This document shows, in pieces, positions 8,896-17,228 of a DNA stretch of 64,000 bases. Below the pieces are notes generated by a model. That model was not told where the DNA came from, searched no databases, and saw only the letters and a list, made by a program, of their open reading frames with translations. The translations under genes were made by a program, and so were the position numbers. Position 1 is the first letter of the stretch; each line of letters begins with the position of its first letter. The stretch is taken from assembly GCF_017833525.1 (NCBI RefSeq), contig NZ_JAFICD010000002.1, positions 372,001 through 436,000 on the forward strand. The letters are read 5' to 3'. The stretch is from Duganella sp. 1411. Lineage in GTDB: Bacteria; Pseudomonadota; Gammaproteobacteria; Burkholderiales; Burkholderiaceae_D.

Positions 8896-9186
8896 TTACT
8901 TAATCAGATACTGGTTTTTGTCTTTGCCTTCGAGCCATTTTGGCGCGCGGCCGCGGCCGGTCCAGGTTTGGCCGGTCGCATCGTCGCGGTACTTGGTCGG
9001 CACCGGCGCGCGGGTCTTGACAGGTTTGGCTTTGGTAACGGCGCCCAGATCGGCCACGGTCAAACCATACTCGCGCATGATGGCGGTGACTTGCTCTTTC
9101 GCCTTGGCGATTTCGTTTTTACGCGCGGTTTCGGCCAGGTTTTCGAGTTCGGCGATCTTTGCTTTGTATTCTTGGTAAGTGGTCAT
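8896..9186 (-). CDS. H-NS family nucleoid protein
   Basis: A 96-residue histone-like nucleoid-structuring protein. Residues 1-45 form the charged coiled-coil oligomerisation region ([19 protein letters not shown]). The C-terminus carries the AT-rich DNA-binding signature [15 protein letters not shown]. This short form is the betaproteobacterial H-NS/Bv3F type, and several paralogues per genome are usual, so no specific symbol is assigned. Its role is silencing and bridging of AT-rich DNA. The upstream intergenic region is markedly AT-rich for this genome, consistent with self-binding. The gene is probably monocistronic. Confidence 0.93.
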   Translation of the reverse strand: MTTYQEYKAKIAELENLAETARKNEIAKAKEQVTAIMREYGLTVADLGAVTKAKPVKTRAPVPTKYRDDATGQTWTGRGRAPKWLEGKDKNQYLIK

Positions 9187-9504
9187 CTTATTTCCTTCTA
9201 ATGGGCTGGTTAGTTACTAAAAAACCACATGTGACAATGTGTGAGAATTTTATAAAGCGCAATTTACCATAACTTTGCCTTGATTCTCCATACCTTGGCG
9301 TGAGAAATACCAATATAGCGATAAAAATGAATATTTTCCACAACTACGCAATCGAAATCGCCACGGATACGCCACCGTCCAAATAATCGGATCGACAGTC
9401 CAGTAATAAAGAATCGTAACGGCCGCGGCCGCGCCGTTACCATTACCAGCGGCGTGGCGGCTATCAGGCGTGAATGCGGCGGGAATAAAGTCGAAAGAAA
9501 GCGC
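9187..9504. promoter_or_regulatory. AT-rich H-NS promoter region and LysR 3' hairpin
   Basis: A gene-free stretch of about 318 bases. Its left part (9187-9360) is AT-rich with a TTTATAAAAT box near 9250 on the minus strand, a plausible -10 region for the H-NS gene. Its right part holds the inverted repeat GTAACGGC / GCCGTTAC (9416-9440). In minus-strand sense the hairpin is followed by GATTCTTTATT, a possible terminator for the LysR gene. Nothing else is evident. Confidence 0.5.
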
Positions 9505-10419
9505 TTAACCGCACAGCGGCCGCGGTTCGATACCTTCGGCCACCACCTTGCGGATTAAATTGGCCAGACGGCAGGTCGCCGGGCCGGCCACCTCGGGATT
9601 GGCGACGATTAGCGACAGCGACATCTTGCGGCGCTGCCCCACCCGCAGCGGCAACGGCTTGAGCAGCCCTTGCGCCAGTTGATCGTGCATTTTGTGTTCC
9701 GCCAGCCAGCCGAAGCCGATGCCGTTGCAGATCATCTCCATGCGCGTTTGCGGATTGGTCACGCTCCAGCGCTGATCGGTGTTGAGCCAGCCGTGATCGC
9801 GCGGATTCAGCGTGCCCGAATCGCGCACGACGATTTGCAGGTTGCGGGTCAGGTCGTCCATTTCCAGCTCGCGGCCAAGCTTGTGCAGCGGATGACAGGG
9901 ATGGGCGACGGCGATGAAGTCGATATCCATCAGCGCGTCGCCGAGAAAGCCGGCCGGGATGCGGCCGGCGATGGCGATATCGACGCGTTTTTCCAGCAAC
10001 GCGTCCTCCGAGCCGGACAGCACGGTCTCCTCCAGGTTGACACGCGTGTGCCGCGCCCACGGCTCGAACTCGCGCAGCACCTGCACCAGCAGCGCGACCG
10101 GGAACAGGCTGTCGACGGCGATGCTCACCTGCGGTTCCCAGCCTTCGGCCAGGCTGACGGCCAGTTGTTCGAGCTGAAAGGCGCCGCCAAGCAGCTCGCG
10201 CGCCTTGTTCAGCAGCGCCTTGCCGTTGGGCGTGAGGCGGGCGCGGCGGCCGTCGATCTCCAGCAGTTCGACGCCCAGTTGCTCCTGCAGCTTGGCCACC
10301 ATGTAGCTGACCGACGACTGGCTGCGGTGCAAGGCCTCGGCCGCCTGGGCGTAGCCGCCGCATTCGACGATCGCTTGCAACACCTGCCATTGTTCCAGCG
10401 TGCTCTTGGGGATTTTCAT
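9505..10419 (-). CDS. LysR family transcriptional regulator
   Basis: A 304-residue regulator. The N-terminal winged helix-turn-helix (residues 1-65) has the LysR pattern: VLQAIVECGGYAQAAEALHRSQSSVSYMVAKLQEQLGV, then RRARLTPNGKALL. Residues about 90-300 match the periplasmic-binding-protein-like effector domain. The target and inducer are unknown; the nearest divergent gene would be its usual target, but the upstream neighbour is a TonB receptor on the same strand only 57 bases away. It therefore probably sits in, or just after, that transcription unit. Confidence 0.9.
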   Translation of the reverse strand: MKIPKSTLEQWQVLQAIVECGGYAQAAEALHRSQSSVSYMVAKLQEQLGVELLEIDGRRARLTPNGKALLNKARELLGGAFQLEQLAVSLAEGWEPQVSIAVDSLFPVALLVQVLREFEPWARHTRVNLEETVLSGSEDALLEKRVDIAIAGRIPAGFLGDALMDIDFIAVAHPCHPLHKLGRELEMDDLTRNLQIVVRDSGTLNPRDHGWLNTDQRWSVTNPQTRMEMICNGIGFGWLAEHKMHDQLAQGLLKPLPLRVGQRRKMSLSLIVANPEVAGPATCRLANLIRKVVAEGIEPRPLCG

Positions 10420-10476
10420 CGGTGTTCCGCGCCTGAAGTTCAGCCGGGAATCATACCACCGGCCCCGGTGCCGGCC

Positions 10477-12747
10477 TCAGAAGCGCCGTTCCACCGTCAC
10501 CCGGAACTGGGTCTCGCCGTCGGCCACCGACGCGCGGTTGAGCGTGCCGCGCGCGTCCGCATACTGGCTCTCGGTCACGTAATCCTGCGCCAGCAAATTC
10601 GATACGGCAAAGCGCAAACTGTTTTGCGCGTCCAGCTTGAACAAGGCGTAGACGTCGAGGTCGCGCCGCACCGAGGTGTAGGCGCTCTGGGTCTCGCTCT
10701 GGCGCGCCAGGCCGCCGTTGCGGAAGCTCAGGCTGCTGCCGGTGCTGAGCATGCCGTCCGGGCTTTTGTAGTCGACGCCCAAGGTGGCGCTCAGCGGCAC
10801 TTGCTGGTCGAGGCGGTTGTCCGGCCCCGGCACGCTGTCCACCTGCGACCAGTTGCGGCTGACGCTGGCGCGCAGATCGAGCGCCGGCGCGTGGTCCATC
10901 ACCGCGCGCAGCGGGAACTTGACCTCCAGCTCGATGCCGCGCGTCTCGGCGCGGCCGTCGTTGATCAAGGTCGACACCCAGCGCTCGCCCTCCTGCACCA
11001 GGCCCTGGTGCATATAATCCTCGATCCGGCGGATCGACGCGCTGGCGCTGAGCATGCCGCCGTCGCCCCAGTAATGTTCGAACGACGCATCCAGGCCCAG
11101 CGCCACTTCCGGCTTCAGGCGCGGATTGCCGCGGCGGTCCGGTTCCAGCCGGCTGTTGTTGGCCGACGTGAAGCGGCGCGGCACCAGGCTGGCCGTCGAC
11201 GGCGCCTTGTAGGTGCGGGTCAGCGCCACGCGCACCTGGTCCTTTTTGTTGGGCAGCTTGAACAGCGTCTGGAACAGCGGACTGAGCACGCTGGAACGCT
11301 GGCTGACGCGCTCCAGGTTGTCGCCCTCGATCGACGTCTGCAGCCCCTCCCAGCGCACGCCGGTGTAGACCGACCAGCGCGGCGTCAGGTTCCACTCGTC
11401 CTGCCCGTACAGGGCCAGCCGGGTCGCCCTGGCGGAAAAATCCTCGTCATTGTTGTCCGGCGGCAGACTGCCCGGCAACGGCAGCTCGCGCTGCACGCGG
11501 GTATCGTCGCGCTCGGTGACGCCGGCGTCCCAGCCCAGCGCCAGCGCATGCTCGGCCGGCGCCTCTTCCGCGCCCTCGGCCTGGGTGCCGAAGGTCAGCG
11601 GCACCGAATACTTGCCCTGGGTGCTGAAACCGGATTCGTCGCTGTGCCCCTGCACCGTGCGGTACAAGCTGGTCGGCGCGCCGCGGTTGGCGCCCAACTG
11701 CAGCGAATCGGTGGTGTTGCGGTTCTTGCTGACGCCGGCCTTCAGATCGAGCTTGGCGCCCTCGGCCAGCTTGTGCACCCAGTTCAGATCGGTGCGGGCG
11801 TAGCCGTTGTGGCTGCTGAAGACGTTGTCGATGCGGTCGTAGCTCGGGCCCTGGTCGCCGTCCACGTTGACGGTGGTGCGGCTGTGGCTGTTGCTGTCGA
11901 AGCGGTTCAGGTTGACGAAGGTCTGCGAGGTCAGCGTGTCGCCGCCGGCCAGCGTCCAGTTGATGCGCGGCGACAGGTTGAAACCGTCCGAGCGGCCCTG
12001 GTCGCGCCAGGTCGCGGAGCGGTCGACGTTGGGCACGCCGGCGGCGTCGGTGCCGGTCTCGGTCGACGGCGTCATGCGGTTGTACATATAGCGCCAGGCG
12101 TTGCCGCTGAACGAATAGGACATGCCGTCGCGTTTGTCGGACAACTGGAAGCTGGCGCTCGGCGAGCTGAACTTGCTGCCTTTGGCGCCGCTGATCTTCA
12201 CCTCGTGCTGGGCCACCTTGACGGCCTTCTTCAGCACGATATTGATGGTGCCGGCGATCGACTGGGTGCTGAACTCGGCGCTGGCCGCGCGCAGCACCTC
12301 GATGCGCTCGATCACGTCGGGCGCCAGGTTGTCGATCGAAAAGCCGGCCGGCGCGCGTTCGCCGTTGATCAGGATCTGCGTGTAGCCGGCGCCCAGGCCG
12401 CGCATGCGGATCTCGCCGCCGGAACGGCCGGCCGCGCCGCCGACGGTGATGCCGGGCAGGCGCTTGAGCACGTCGTTGACCGAGGTGTCGCCGTATTTCT
12501 GGATTTCCTCGCTGCCGACGACGATCTTGCTAGCGGTATCATCGCGGCGCGCGTCATAGCTGGCGGCGCTGCCCTTGATCCGCACCGTCTGCATCGGCAC
12601 GGCTGCCTGCTGGACGGCCGCCGGCTTGGCGTCGGTGGCGCTGTCGCCCCCATCGGCGACGTCGTCGGCATGGGCGCCGGCGGCAAAACACAGCGATAGA
12701 ACGGCCGCAGCGGTCTGCGTCAAACGGCGTTGGCGGGGAGGCATCAT
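10477..12747 (-). CDS. TonB-dependent outer-membrane receptor
   Basis: A 756-residue protein with a signal peptide (cleavage near residue 27, AGAHA-DD). The plug domain at about residues 60-165 contains VLKRLPGITVGG, GEIRMRGLGAGYTQILINGERAP and DVIERIEVLRA. The remainder is a 22-strand barrel rich in alternating aromatic residues, ending in the C-terminal Phe (VTVERRF). Its role is energised uptake of a chelated metal, cofactor or carbohydrate; the substrate is unknown. No TonB box or Fur-type operator stood out. The LysR gene follows 57 bases downstream. Confidence 0.93.
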   Translation of the reverse strand: MMPPRQRRLTQTAAAVLSLCFAAGAHADDVADGGDSATDAKPAAVQQAAVPMQTVRIKGSAASYDARRDDTASKIVVGSEEIQKYGDTSVNDVLKRLPGITVGGAAGRSGGEIRMRGLGAGYTQILINGERAPAGFSIDNLAPDVIERIEVLRAASAEFSTQSIAGTINIVLKKAVKVAQHEVKISGAKGSKFSSPSASFQLSDKRDGMSYSFSGNAWRYMYNRMTPSTETGTDAAGVPNVDRSATWRDQGRSDGFNLSPRINWTLAGGDTLTSQTFVNLNRFDSNSHSRTTVNVDGDQGPSYDRIDNVFSSHNGYARTDLNWVHKLAEGAKLDLKAGVSKNRNTTDSLQLGANRGAPTSLYRTVQGHSDESGFSTQGKYSVPLTFGTQAEGAEEAPAEHALALGWDAGVTERDDTRVQRELPLPGSLPPDNNDEDFSARATRLALYGQDEWNLTPRWSVYTGVRWEGLQTSIEGDNLERVSQRSSVLSPLFQTLFKLPNKKDQVRVALTRTYKAPSTASLVPRRFTSANNSRLEPDRRGNPRLKPEVALGLDASFEHYWGDGGMLSASASIRRIEDYMHQGLVQEGERWVSTLINDGRAETRGIELEVKFPLRAVMDHAPALDLRASVSRNWSQVDSVPGPDNRLDQQVPLSATLGVDYKSPDGMLSTGSSLSFRNGGLARQSETQSAYTSVRRDLDVYALFKLDAQNSLRFAVSNLLAQDYVTESQYADARGTLNRASVADGETQFRVTVERRF

Positions 12748-12909
12748 AGCGTGGCGATCGGGAACCGGGGGGAAGCGCCTATTATGCCTTGATTTGACAG
12801 AAAGTTTCCTTAATCCAAGTTAACGCGTATCCGTTTAACGAAATTTCATAAACATACATCGTGAAAAAATGAATAGACTCGATTAGGCATGGCGCCACTG
12901 GCGGGGCGT

Positions 12910-12915
12910 TATAAT
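12910..12915 (+). promoter_or_regulatory. Consensus -10 box (TATAAT) before psd
   Basis: A perfect TATAAT ends at 12915; the -35 region is weak. The box overlaps the upstream in-frame ATG at 12914, so a transcript from this promoter would begin after that ATG. This supports the GTG at 12947 as the translation start. Confidence 0.5.
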
Positions 12916-12946
12916 GTTCGATCGTCATTTTGTATGGATTGCCATC

Positions 12947-13792
12947 GTGTCCGACCGCCTTGCCGTTCTGCCCCATTATCTGCTTCCCAAGGGAGCATTG
13001 ACCAACTTCGCCGGCCGTGTCGCCGGCGCCAAGGGCGGCGCCATGACCACGCGCCTGATACGCTGGTTTGTCGGCAAATACGACGTCAACATGGGCGAAG
13101 CGCTCAATTCGGATATCGCCAGCTACGCCAGCTTCAACGAATTTTTCACGCGCGCGCTGCGCCCGGACGCGCGCCCGCTCGCCGACGCCGACTTCATCTG
13201 CCCGATCGACGGCCGCATCAGCCAGTTCGGCGCCATCGATGACGACCAGATCTTCCAGGCCAAGGGCCATAAGTTCAGCACCACGGCGCTGGTCGGCGGC
13301 GACGCCGCGCTGGCCGCCAAGTTCCAGCATGGCAGCTTCGCCAACTTGTACCTGAGCCCGCGCGACTACCACCGCATCCACATGCCGTGCGACGGCAAGC
13401 TGACGCGCATGATCTATGTTCCGGGCGAGTTGTTCTCGGTGAGCCCGGCCGCCGCGCGCGGCATTCCGGGTTTGTTCGCGCGCAACGAGCGCGTGGTGTG
13501 CGTATTCGACACCGCCCACGGGCCGTTCGTGATGACCCTGGTGGGCGCCACCATCGTCGGCAGCATGGCCACGGTGTGGCACGGCGTGGTCAACCCGCCG
13601 CGCCTGCCGAAGGTGACCGAATGGACCTATGCCGATCAAAACATCGTGCTGAAGAAAGGCGAGGAGCTGGGGCGTTTCCTGCTGGGTTCGACGGTGGTCA
13701 TGCTGTTCCCGAAAGACACGCTGAGCTTCAACCCGGCGTGGCAGCCGGCCGGGCCGGTCAGGCTGGGCGAGATGATGGCGAACCTGAAATAA
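12947..13792 (+). CDS. psd: Phosphatidylserine decarboxylase proenzyme
   Basis: Inner-membrane pyruvoyl enzyme that makes phosphatidylethanolamine from phosphatidylserine. From the GTG start it has about 281 residues. The self-cleavage site LGST lies at residues 246-249, with the pyruvoyl group formed at Ser248. The catalytic neighbours PIDG (Asp88) and YHRIHMP (His144) are also present. The start MSDRLAVLPHYLLPKG matches the Psd N-terminus; the ATG at 12914 would add 11 residues and overlap a TATAAT box. A weak ribosome site leaves some doubt. It converges with the LysR gene across three REP-like units. Confidence 0.93.
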   Translation: MSDRLAVLPHYLLPKGALTNFAGRVAGAKGGAMTTRLIRWFVGKYDVNMGEALNSDIASYASFNEFFTRALRPDARPLADADFICPIDGRISQFGAIDDDQIFQAKGHKFSTTALVGGDAALAAKFQHGSFANLYLSPRDYHRIHMPCDGKLTRMIYVPGELFSVSPAAARGIPGLFARNERVVCVFDTAHGPFVMTLVGATIVGSMATVWHGVVNPPRLPKVTEWTYADQNIVLKKGEELGRFLLGSTVVMLFPKDTLSFNPAWQPAGPVRLGEMMANLK

Positions 13793-13863
13793 TTGGCGGT
13801 CCACGACGCTGGCATCATCTAACTTACGTAATTCGCCATGCATGCGCCGCCGGCGGCTCGTGC

Positions 13864-14031
13864 ATGGCGGATTACGCTACGCTAATCCGCCCTACGTAAT
13901 TTAGATTGTCCTCAGGTTTCAGTGCATCCCGGAGGCACGTAGGGCGGATTAGGCGGAACGCCGTAATCCGCCATGTTTGCGCCGCCAACGGCGCATGCAT
14001 GGCGGATTACGCTACGCTAATCCGCCCTACG
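13864..14031. repeat. REP-like element cluster (units R2, R3, R4)
   Basis: Three units alternate in orientation: 13864-13897 (short loop, minus sense), 13937-13974 (long loop, plus sense) and 13999-14031 (short loop, minus sense). A GCGCATGCAT-containing spacer joins R3 and R4. A degraded extra half (TTCGCCATGCATGCG) precedes R2 at about 13832. The last unit overlaps the 3' end of the LysR gene and supplies its final codons. Confidence 0.9.
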
Positions 14032-14919
14032 GTCGAACGCCGCCTCCAGCATATCCAGAAACACCCGGGTCTTGGCCGGCATCAACCGCCGCCCCGGGAA
14101 CACCGCCCACCCCGTCACCTGGGGAAACGACCACTCCGGCAGCACCCGCACCAGCGTCCCCGCCCGCAGGAACGGCGCGGCGATCGCCTCCGTCGACACG
14201 CCGATCCCAACGCCATTGCCGGTCATGCGCACGATCATCTCCGGCGAGTTGCCCAGCAAGCGCACCGGTAGCTCGCGCTCCCAGCGCGTCTTGCCGCGCA
14301 ATAGCGTCCAACGGATCAGGCCATTCACCCTGGGCGGCAAACTGAGCAAATCGTGCTTGAACAAATCGTCTGGATGCTCCGGCAAGCCGCGCAAGCCCGT
14401 ATAGCTCGGCGAGGCGTACAGCGCCAGCGAACTGAAGGTGATGCGCCGCGCCGCCAGCGAGGCGTCGTCCGGCAGATCGCCCATGCGGATCGCCAGATCG
14501 TAGTTCTCCGCCACCAGGTCGACCCGGCGCGGCGACAGATCGAGCTCCAGCGAAATGGCCGGATAGCGGTGCATGAATTGCGCCAGCATCTCGCCAACGC
14601 CCGCGTTGGCGAAGTCGGCCGGCATCGACACCCGCAGCAATCCGCTCGGCGCGCCCTGCCGGTGCTGCGCCAGCGCGCCGGCGGCCTCGGTCTCGTCGGC
14701 CACCCGGCGGGCGTGCTCCAGCAGGCTGGCGCCGAACTCGGTCAACACCAGCTTGCGCGTGGTGCGCTGAAGCAGCCGCTCCCCCAGATGCGCCTCCAGC
14801 AACGATATCCGCCGGGACACCGTCGACTTCGGCAATTGCACCCGCTCGGCAGCCAGGCTGAAACTGCCGCATTCGACGATACGGGCAAACAGCATCAGAT
14901 CGCCAGGATCGATTTCCAC
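14017..14919 (-). CDS. LysR family regulator, probable regulator of azoR-pirin
   Basis: A 300-residue LysR protein. The N-terminal HTH reads [36 protein letters not shown], and the start with an acidic leader ([14 protein letters not shown]) is of the CrgA/AaeR-like subgroup. The effector domain follows from about residue 90. The gene diverges from the azoreductase gene, and the 134-base gap holds two small palindromes, the usual setting for a LysR regulator of its neighbour. The last residues (RRAD plus stop) come from a REP-like unit, so the native C-terminus has been replaced or slightly extended; the domain itself looks complete. Confidence 0.9.
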   Translation of the reverse strand: MEIDPGDLMLFARIVECGSFSLAAERVQLPKSTVSRRISLLEAHLGERLLQRTTRKLVLTEFGASLLEHARRVADETEAAGALAQHRQGAPSGLLRVSMPADFANAGVGEMLAQFMHRYPAISLELDLSPRRVDLVAENYDLAIRMGDLPDDASLAARRITFSSLALYASPSYTGLRGLPEHPDDLFKHDLLSLPPRVNGLIRWTLLRGKTRWERELPVRLLGNSPEMIVRMTGNGVGIGVSTEAIAAPFLRAGTLVRVLPEWSFPQVTGWAVFPGRRLMPAKTRVFLDMLEAAFDRRAD

Positions 14920-14945
14920 GCAATTCTCCTCGATTGTTCCATCAG

Positions 14946-14993
14946 TGGATTAATGTTATCCATTCTAACGTCTTCCGCCACGGTTTTGAACCG
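14946..14993. promoter_or_regulatory. Palindromes in the LysR / azoR divergent promoter
   Basis: TGGAT-N7-ATCCA spans 14946-14962 and CGGTT-TTG-AACCG spans 14981-14993, both between the divergent LysR and azoR starts. LysR proteins usually bind T-N11-A-type dyads near the shared promoter, so either could be the operator. This is inferred from position and symmetry only. Confidence 0.4.
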
Positions 14994-15053
14994 ATTAAAG
15001 TAACTACATCGCAGCAGAAAACAAACAAAACCCCAACATTCAGGAGAACCACC

Positions 15054-15653
15054 ATGAACATCTTGCAAATCAACTCCAGCGCCCGCAGCACCGGTTCCGA
15101 ATCGACCCGCCTGGCCGACAGCATTGTCGCCAAGCTGCGGGCCGCCCATCCCGGCGCGACGCTGATCCGCCGCGACCTGGCCGCGAATCCGCATCCGGTA
15201 CTCGACGAGCCGGCTCTGCAAGCCCTGTTCACCCCCGCCGACCAGCGCACCGCCGAGCAAGCGGCCCGCGTGGCGCTGGACGACGCGCTGATCGCCCAGG
15301 CGCAGGCGGCCGACACCATCGTCATCGGCTCGCCGATGTATAACTTCGGCGTCACCGTGCAACTGAAAGCGTGGTTCGACGCGATCGCCCGTGCCGGCGT
15401 GACGTTCAAATACGGCGCCACCGGCCCGGTCGGCCTGCTGACGGGCAAGAAAGTCTACGTCGCCGTGGCGCGTGGCGGCATGCACAAGGACAGCCCCAAC
15501 GATGTCCAGCTGGCCCACTTGAAGACTTTCCTGGGCTTCGTCGGCCTGACCGACGTCCAGTTCTTCTACGCCGAAGGCATGGGCATGGGTCCGGACGCGG
15601 TGGCCAAGGCGCAAGCCCAGGCGGACGCCGACATCAACGCGGTATTGGTCTAA
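15054..15653 (+). CDS. azoR: FMN-dependent NADH-azoreductase
   Basis: A 199-residue flavodoxin-fold quinone/azo reductase of the AzoR (AcpD) family. It starts [17 protein letters not shown], the FMN phosphate-binding loop. [23 protein letters not shown] is the conserved substrate/flavin segment, and VAVARGGMH closes the flavin site. Its role is two-electron reduction of quinones and azo compounds, protecting against electrophile stress. The ATG at 15054 follows AGGAGAACC; an upstream in-frame ATG at 14934 lies in the promoter gap and is rejected. A pirin gene follows 49 bases downstream with its own strong ribosome site, so the two form a probable operon. Confidence 0.93.
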   Translation: MNILQINSSARSTGSESTRLADSIVAKLRAAHPGATLIRRDLAANPHPVLDEPALQALFTPADQRTAEQAARVALDDALIAQAQAADTIVIGSPMYNFGVTVQLKAWFDAIARAGVTFKYGATGPVGLLTGKKVYVAVARGGMHKDSPNDVQLAHLKTFLGFVGLTDVQFFYAEGMGMGPDAVAKAQAQADADINAVLV

Positions 15654-15702
15654 ATTAAACGATGGAACGCGCCCGGCGGCGCGCTCCGCAAAGGAGGAAG
15701 TC

Positions 15703-16584
15703 ATGAGCAACGTCATCAGCGATCGCGTTCAACAGGAACGCACCGTGGAGCGCATCATCACCGGCCAGGCCGTGTCGGATGGCGCCGGCGTCAAGATCAA
15801 CCGTGTCCTGACCCAGAACCTGCAGCGCCGCCTGGACCCGTTTTTGATGCTGGATAATTTCGGCAGCGACCAGGCCAGCGACTACCTGGCCGGTTTCCCC
15901 AGCCATCCGCACCGGGGCTTCGAAACCGTCACCTACATGCTGGAGGGGCGCATGCGCCACAAGGACAGCAGCGGCAACGAGGGCCTGCTGACCAACGGCG
16001 GCGTGCAATGGATGACGGCCGGGCGCGGCGTGATCCACTCGGAAATGCCGGAGCAGGAAGAAGGCATGATGTCCGGCTTCCAGCTGTGGCTGAACCTGCC
16101 GGCGAAGGACAAGATGCGCGCGCCGTGGTACCGCGACTTCAACGGCGACGAGGTGCCGGTCTTCAGCACCGAAAACGGCGTCAAGGTGAAAGTGATCGCC
16201 GGCAGCAGCCATGGCGTCGCCGGCGCGGTGCAACGCGAAGTGACCGAGCCGATTTATATCGATGTCGACCTGCCGGCCGGCGCCTCGTTCAGCCAAGCGC
16301 TGCCGGAAGGCCACAACGCCTTCATCTTCACGTATCGCGGTGCGGTGCGCGTCGGCGACAAGGATGTAGCGTCGGGCAAGATGGCGATCCTGGCCAACAA
16401 GGCGGGCGTTGACGGCGTGAATGTGCATGCGACCGACGCCAGCCGCTTCATCCTGGTCGCCGGCAAGCCGCTCAACGAGCCGATCGCGCAATACGGCCCG
16501 TTCGTGATGAACACGCAGGCCGAGGTTTTCGCCGCCGTCGAGGACTTCCGCGCCGGCAAACTGGGTGAGGAAAGCGTCATCTAA
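15703..16584 (+). CDS. Pirin family protein (bicupin)
   Basis: A 293-residue two-cupin protein. The N-terminal cupin shows the pirin signature: LDPFLMLDNFGSD, FPSHPHRGFETVTYMLEG and the metal-binding His/Glu positions in HRGFET and MRHKDS, then WMTAGRGVIHSEMPE. The C-terminal cupin begins near residue 180. Some bacterial pirins (E. coli YhhW) have quercetin 2,3-dioxygenase activity; others modulate redox-sensitive proteins. Pairing with an azoreductase under a LysR regulator suggests a response to quinones or aromatic electrophiles. The ribosome site AAAGGAGG lies 6 bases before the ATG. Confidence 0.92.
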   Translation: MSNVISDRVQQERTVERIITGQAVSDGAGVKINRVLTQNLQRRLDPFLMLDNFGSDQASDYLAGFPSHPHRGFETVTYMLEGRMRHKDSSGNEGLLTNGGVQWMTAGRGVIHSEMPEQEEGMMSGFQLWLNLPAKDKMRAPWYRDFNGDEVPVFSTENGVKVKVIAGSSHGVAGAVQREVTEPIYIDVDLPAGASFSQALPEGHNAFIFTYRGAVRVGDKDVASGKMAILANKAGVDGVNVHATDASRFILVAGKPLNEPIAQYGPFVMNTQAEVFAAVEDFRAGKLGEESVI

Positions 16585-16587
16585 ACC

Positions 16588-16751
16588 ACGTAGGGCGGAT
16601 TAGCGCAGCGTAATCCGCCATGCATGCGTCGCGTTAACGCATGCATGGCGGATTACGGCGTACGGCCTCTAAGGCCTACCGGCCAGGTGGGCCGCCTCAT
16701 CGATGGGCCCCCGGGCGGTTAGCGCGCCTCGCCCGCTAATCCGCCCTACGT
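16588..16751. repeat. REP-like pair with an interrupted second unit (R5, R6)
   Basis: Unit R5 (16588-16621) is a normal short-loop copy. Its partner R6 (16645-16751) begins and ends like a long-loop copy, but about 75 bases of extra GC-rich sequence (about 16661-16735) replace the loop. The extra sequence has its own small palindromes, such as GGCC-TCTAA-GGCC. The two are joined by a GCATGCG / CGCATGC inverted spacer. The right edge lies 12 bases before the next start codon. Confidence 0.85.
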
Positions 16752-16763
16752 TAAAATGCAACC

Positions 16764-17228
16764 ATGATGCCCACTCTTCTCAAATGGTTACGCTATCTCA
16801 GCCACGTCCTCGGCTTCGAGACGGCTGATTCCTTCCCGCCCGGCCACCCGTACGAGCGCACCCGCTGGAACGGCGCCTATTTCGATATCGCCTCGGACGT
16901 CAAGCCTGACCAGATCGAGAGCCGCCTGTGCGACGCGATCAGCAACACGCCGCTGGTGTTCGGCTACATCACCAATCCCACGCCGCGCATGCAGCGCACG
17001 TTACTGGCGATGCTGGAAGAGCGCATGCGCAACAACCGCGGCCGCGCCAGCGAACTGGCGGCGCTGCTGGTCAACGCCTACGACAGCCCGCACATCACCG
17101 AAGTCATCCCCGGCCTGCGCGCTGCCATCGCCAGCACCCGCGACGACGACCCGGGCGAGCGTGCCCGCAGCGTCATGGCCTTCCTCGGCTCGACCCAATC
17201 GCCGTTCGACGTCATCGAGATGAACTAG
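16764..17228 (+). CDS. Uncharacterised 154-residue protein
   Basis: I do not recognise a family. It is soluble and mostly helical, without a signal peptide: the N-terminus LLKWLRYLSHVLGF is a short amphipathic helix, and the rest is charged and composition-balanced (DQIESRLCDAISNTPLVFGYI, then an Arg-rich helix). The codon pattern is that of a real gene. It begins with ATGATG, so residue 2 could be the true start, and lies immediately after a REP-like pair. Its TAG stop shares the tetranucleotide CTAG with the stop of the convergent acyltransferase gene. Confidence 0.7.
   Translation: MMPTLLKWLRYLSHVLGFETADSFPPGHPYERTRWNGAYFDIASDVKPDQIESRLCDAISNTPLVFGYITNPTPRMQRTLLAMLEERMRNNRGRASELAALLVNAYDSPHITEVIPGLRAAIASTRDDDPGERARSVMAFLGSTQSPFDVIEMN

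Noticed and set aside
9670..12699. A 1009-codon plus-strand frame antisense to the LysR and TonB receptor genes
   Set aside because: Composition is that of an antisense shadow (Arg/Ala/Gln/His rich, no motifs), while the minus strand encodes clear family members.
12914..12946. ATG at 12914 as the psd start
   Set aside because: It overlaps a TATAAT box and adds residues not seen in the family; the GTG at 12947 fits the Psd N-terminus better.
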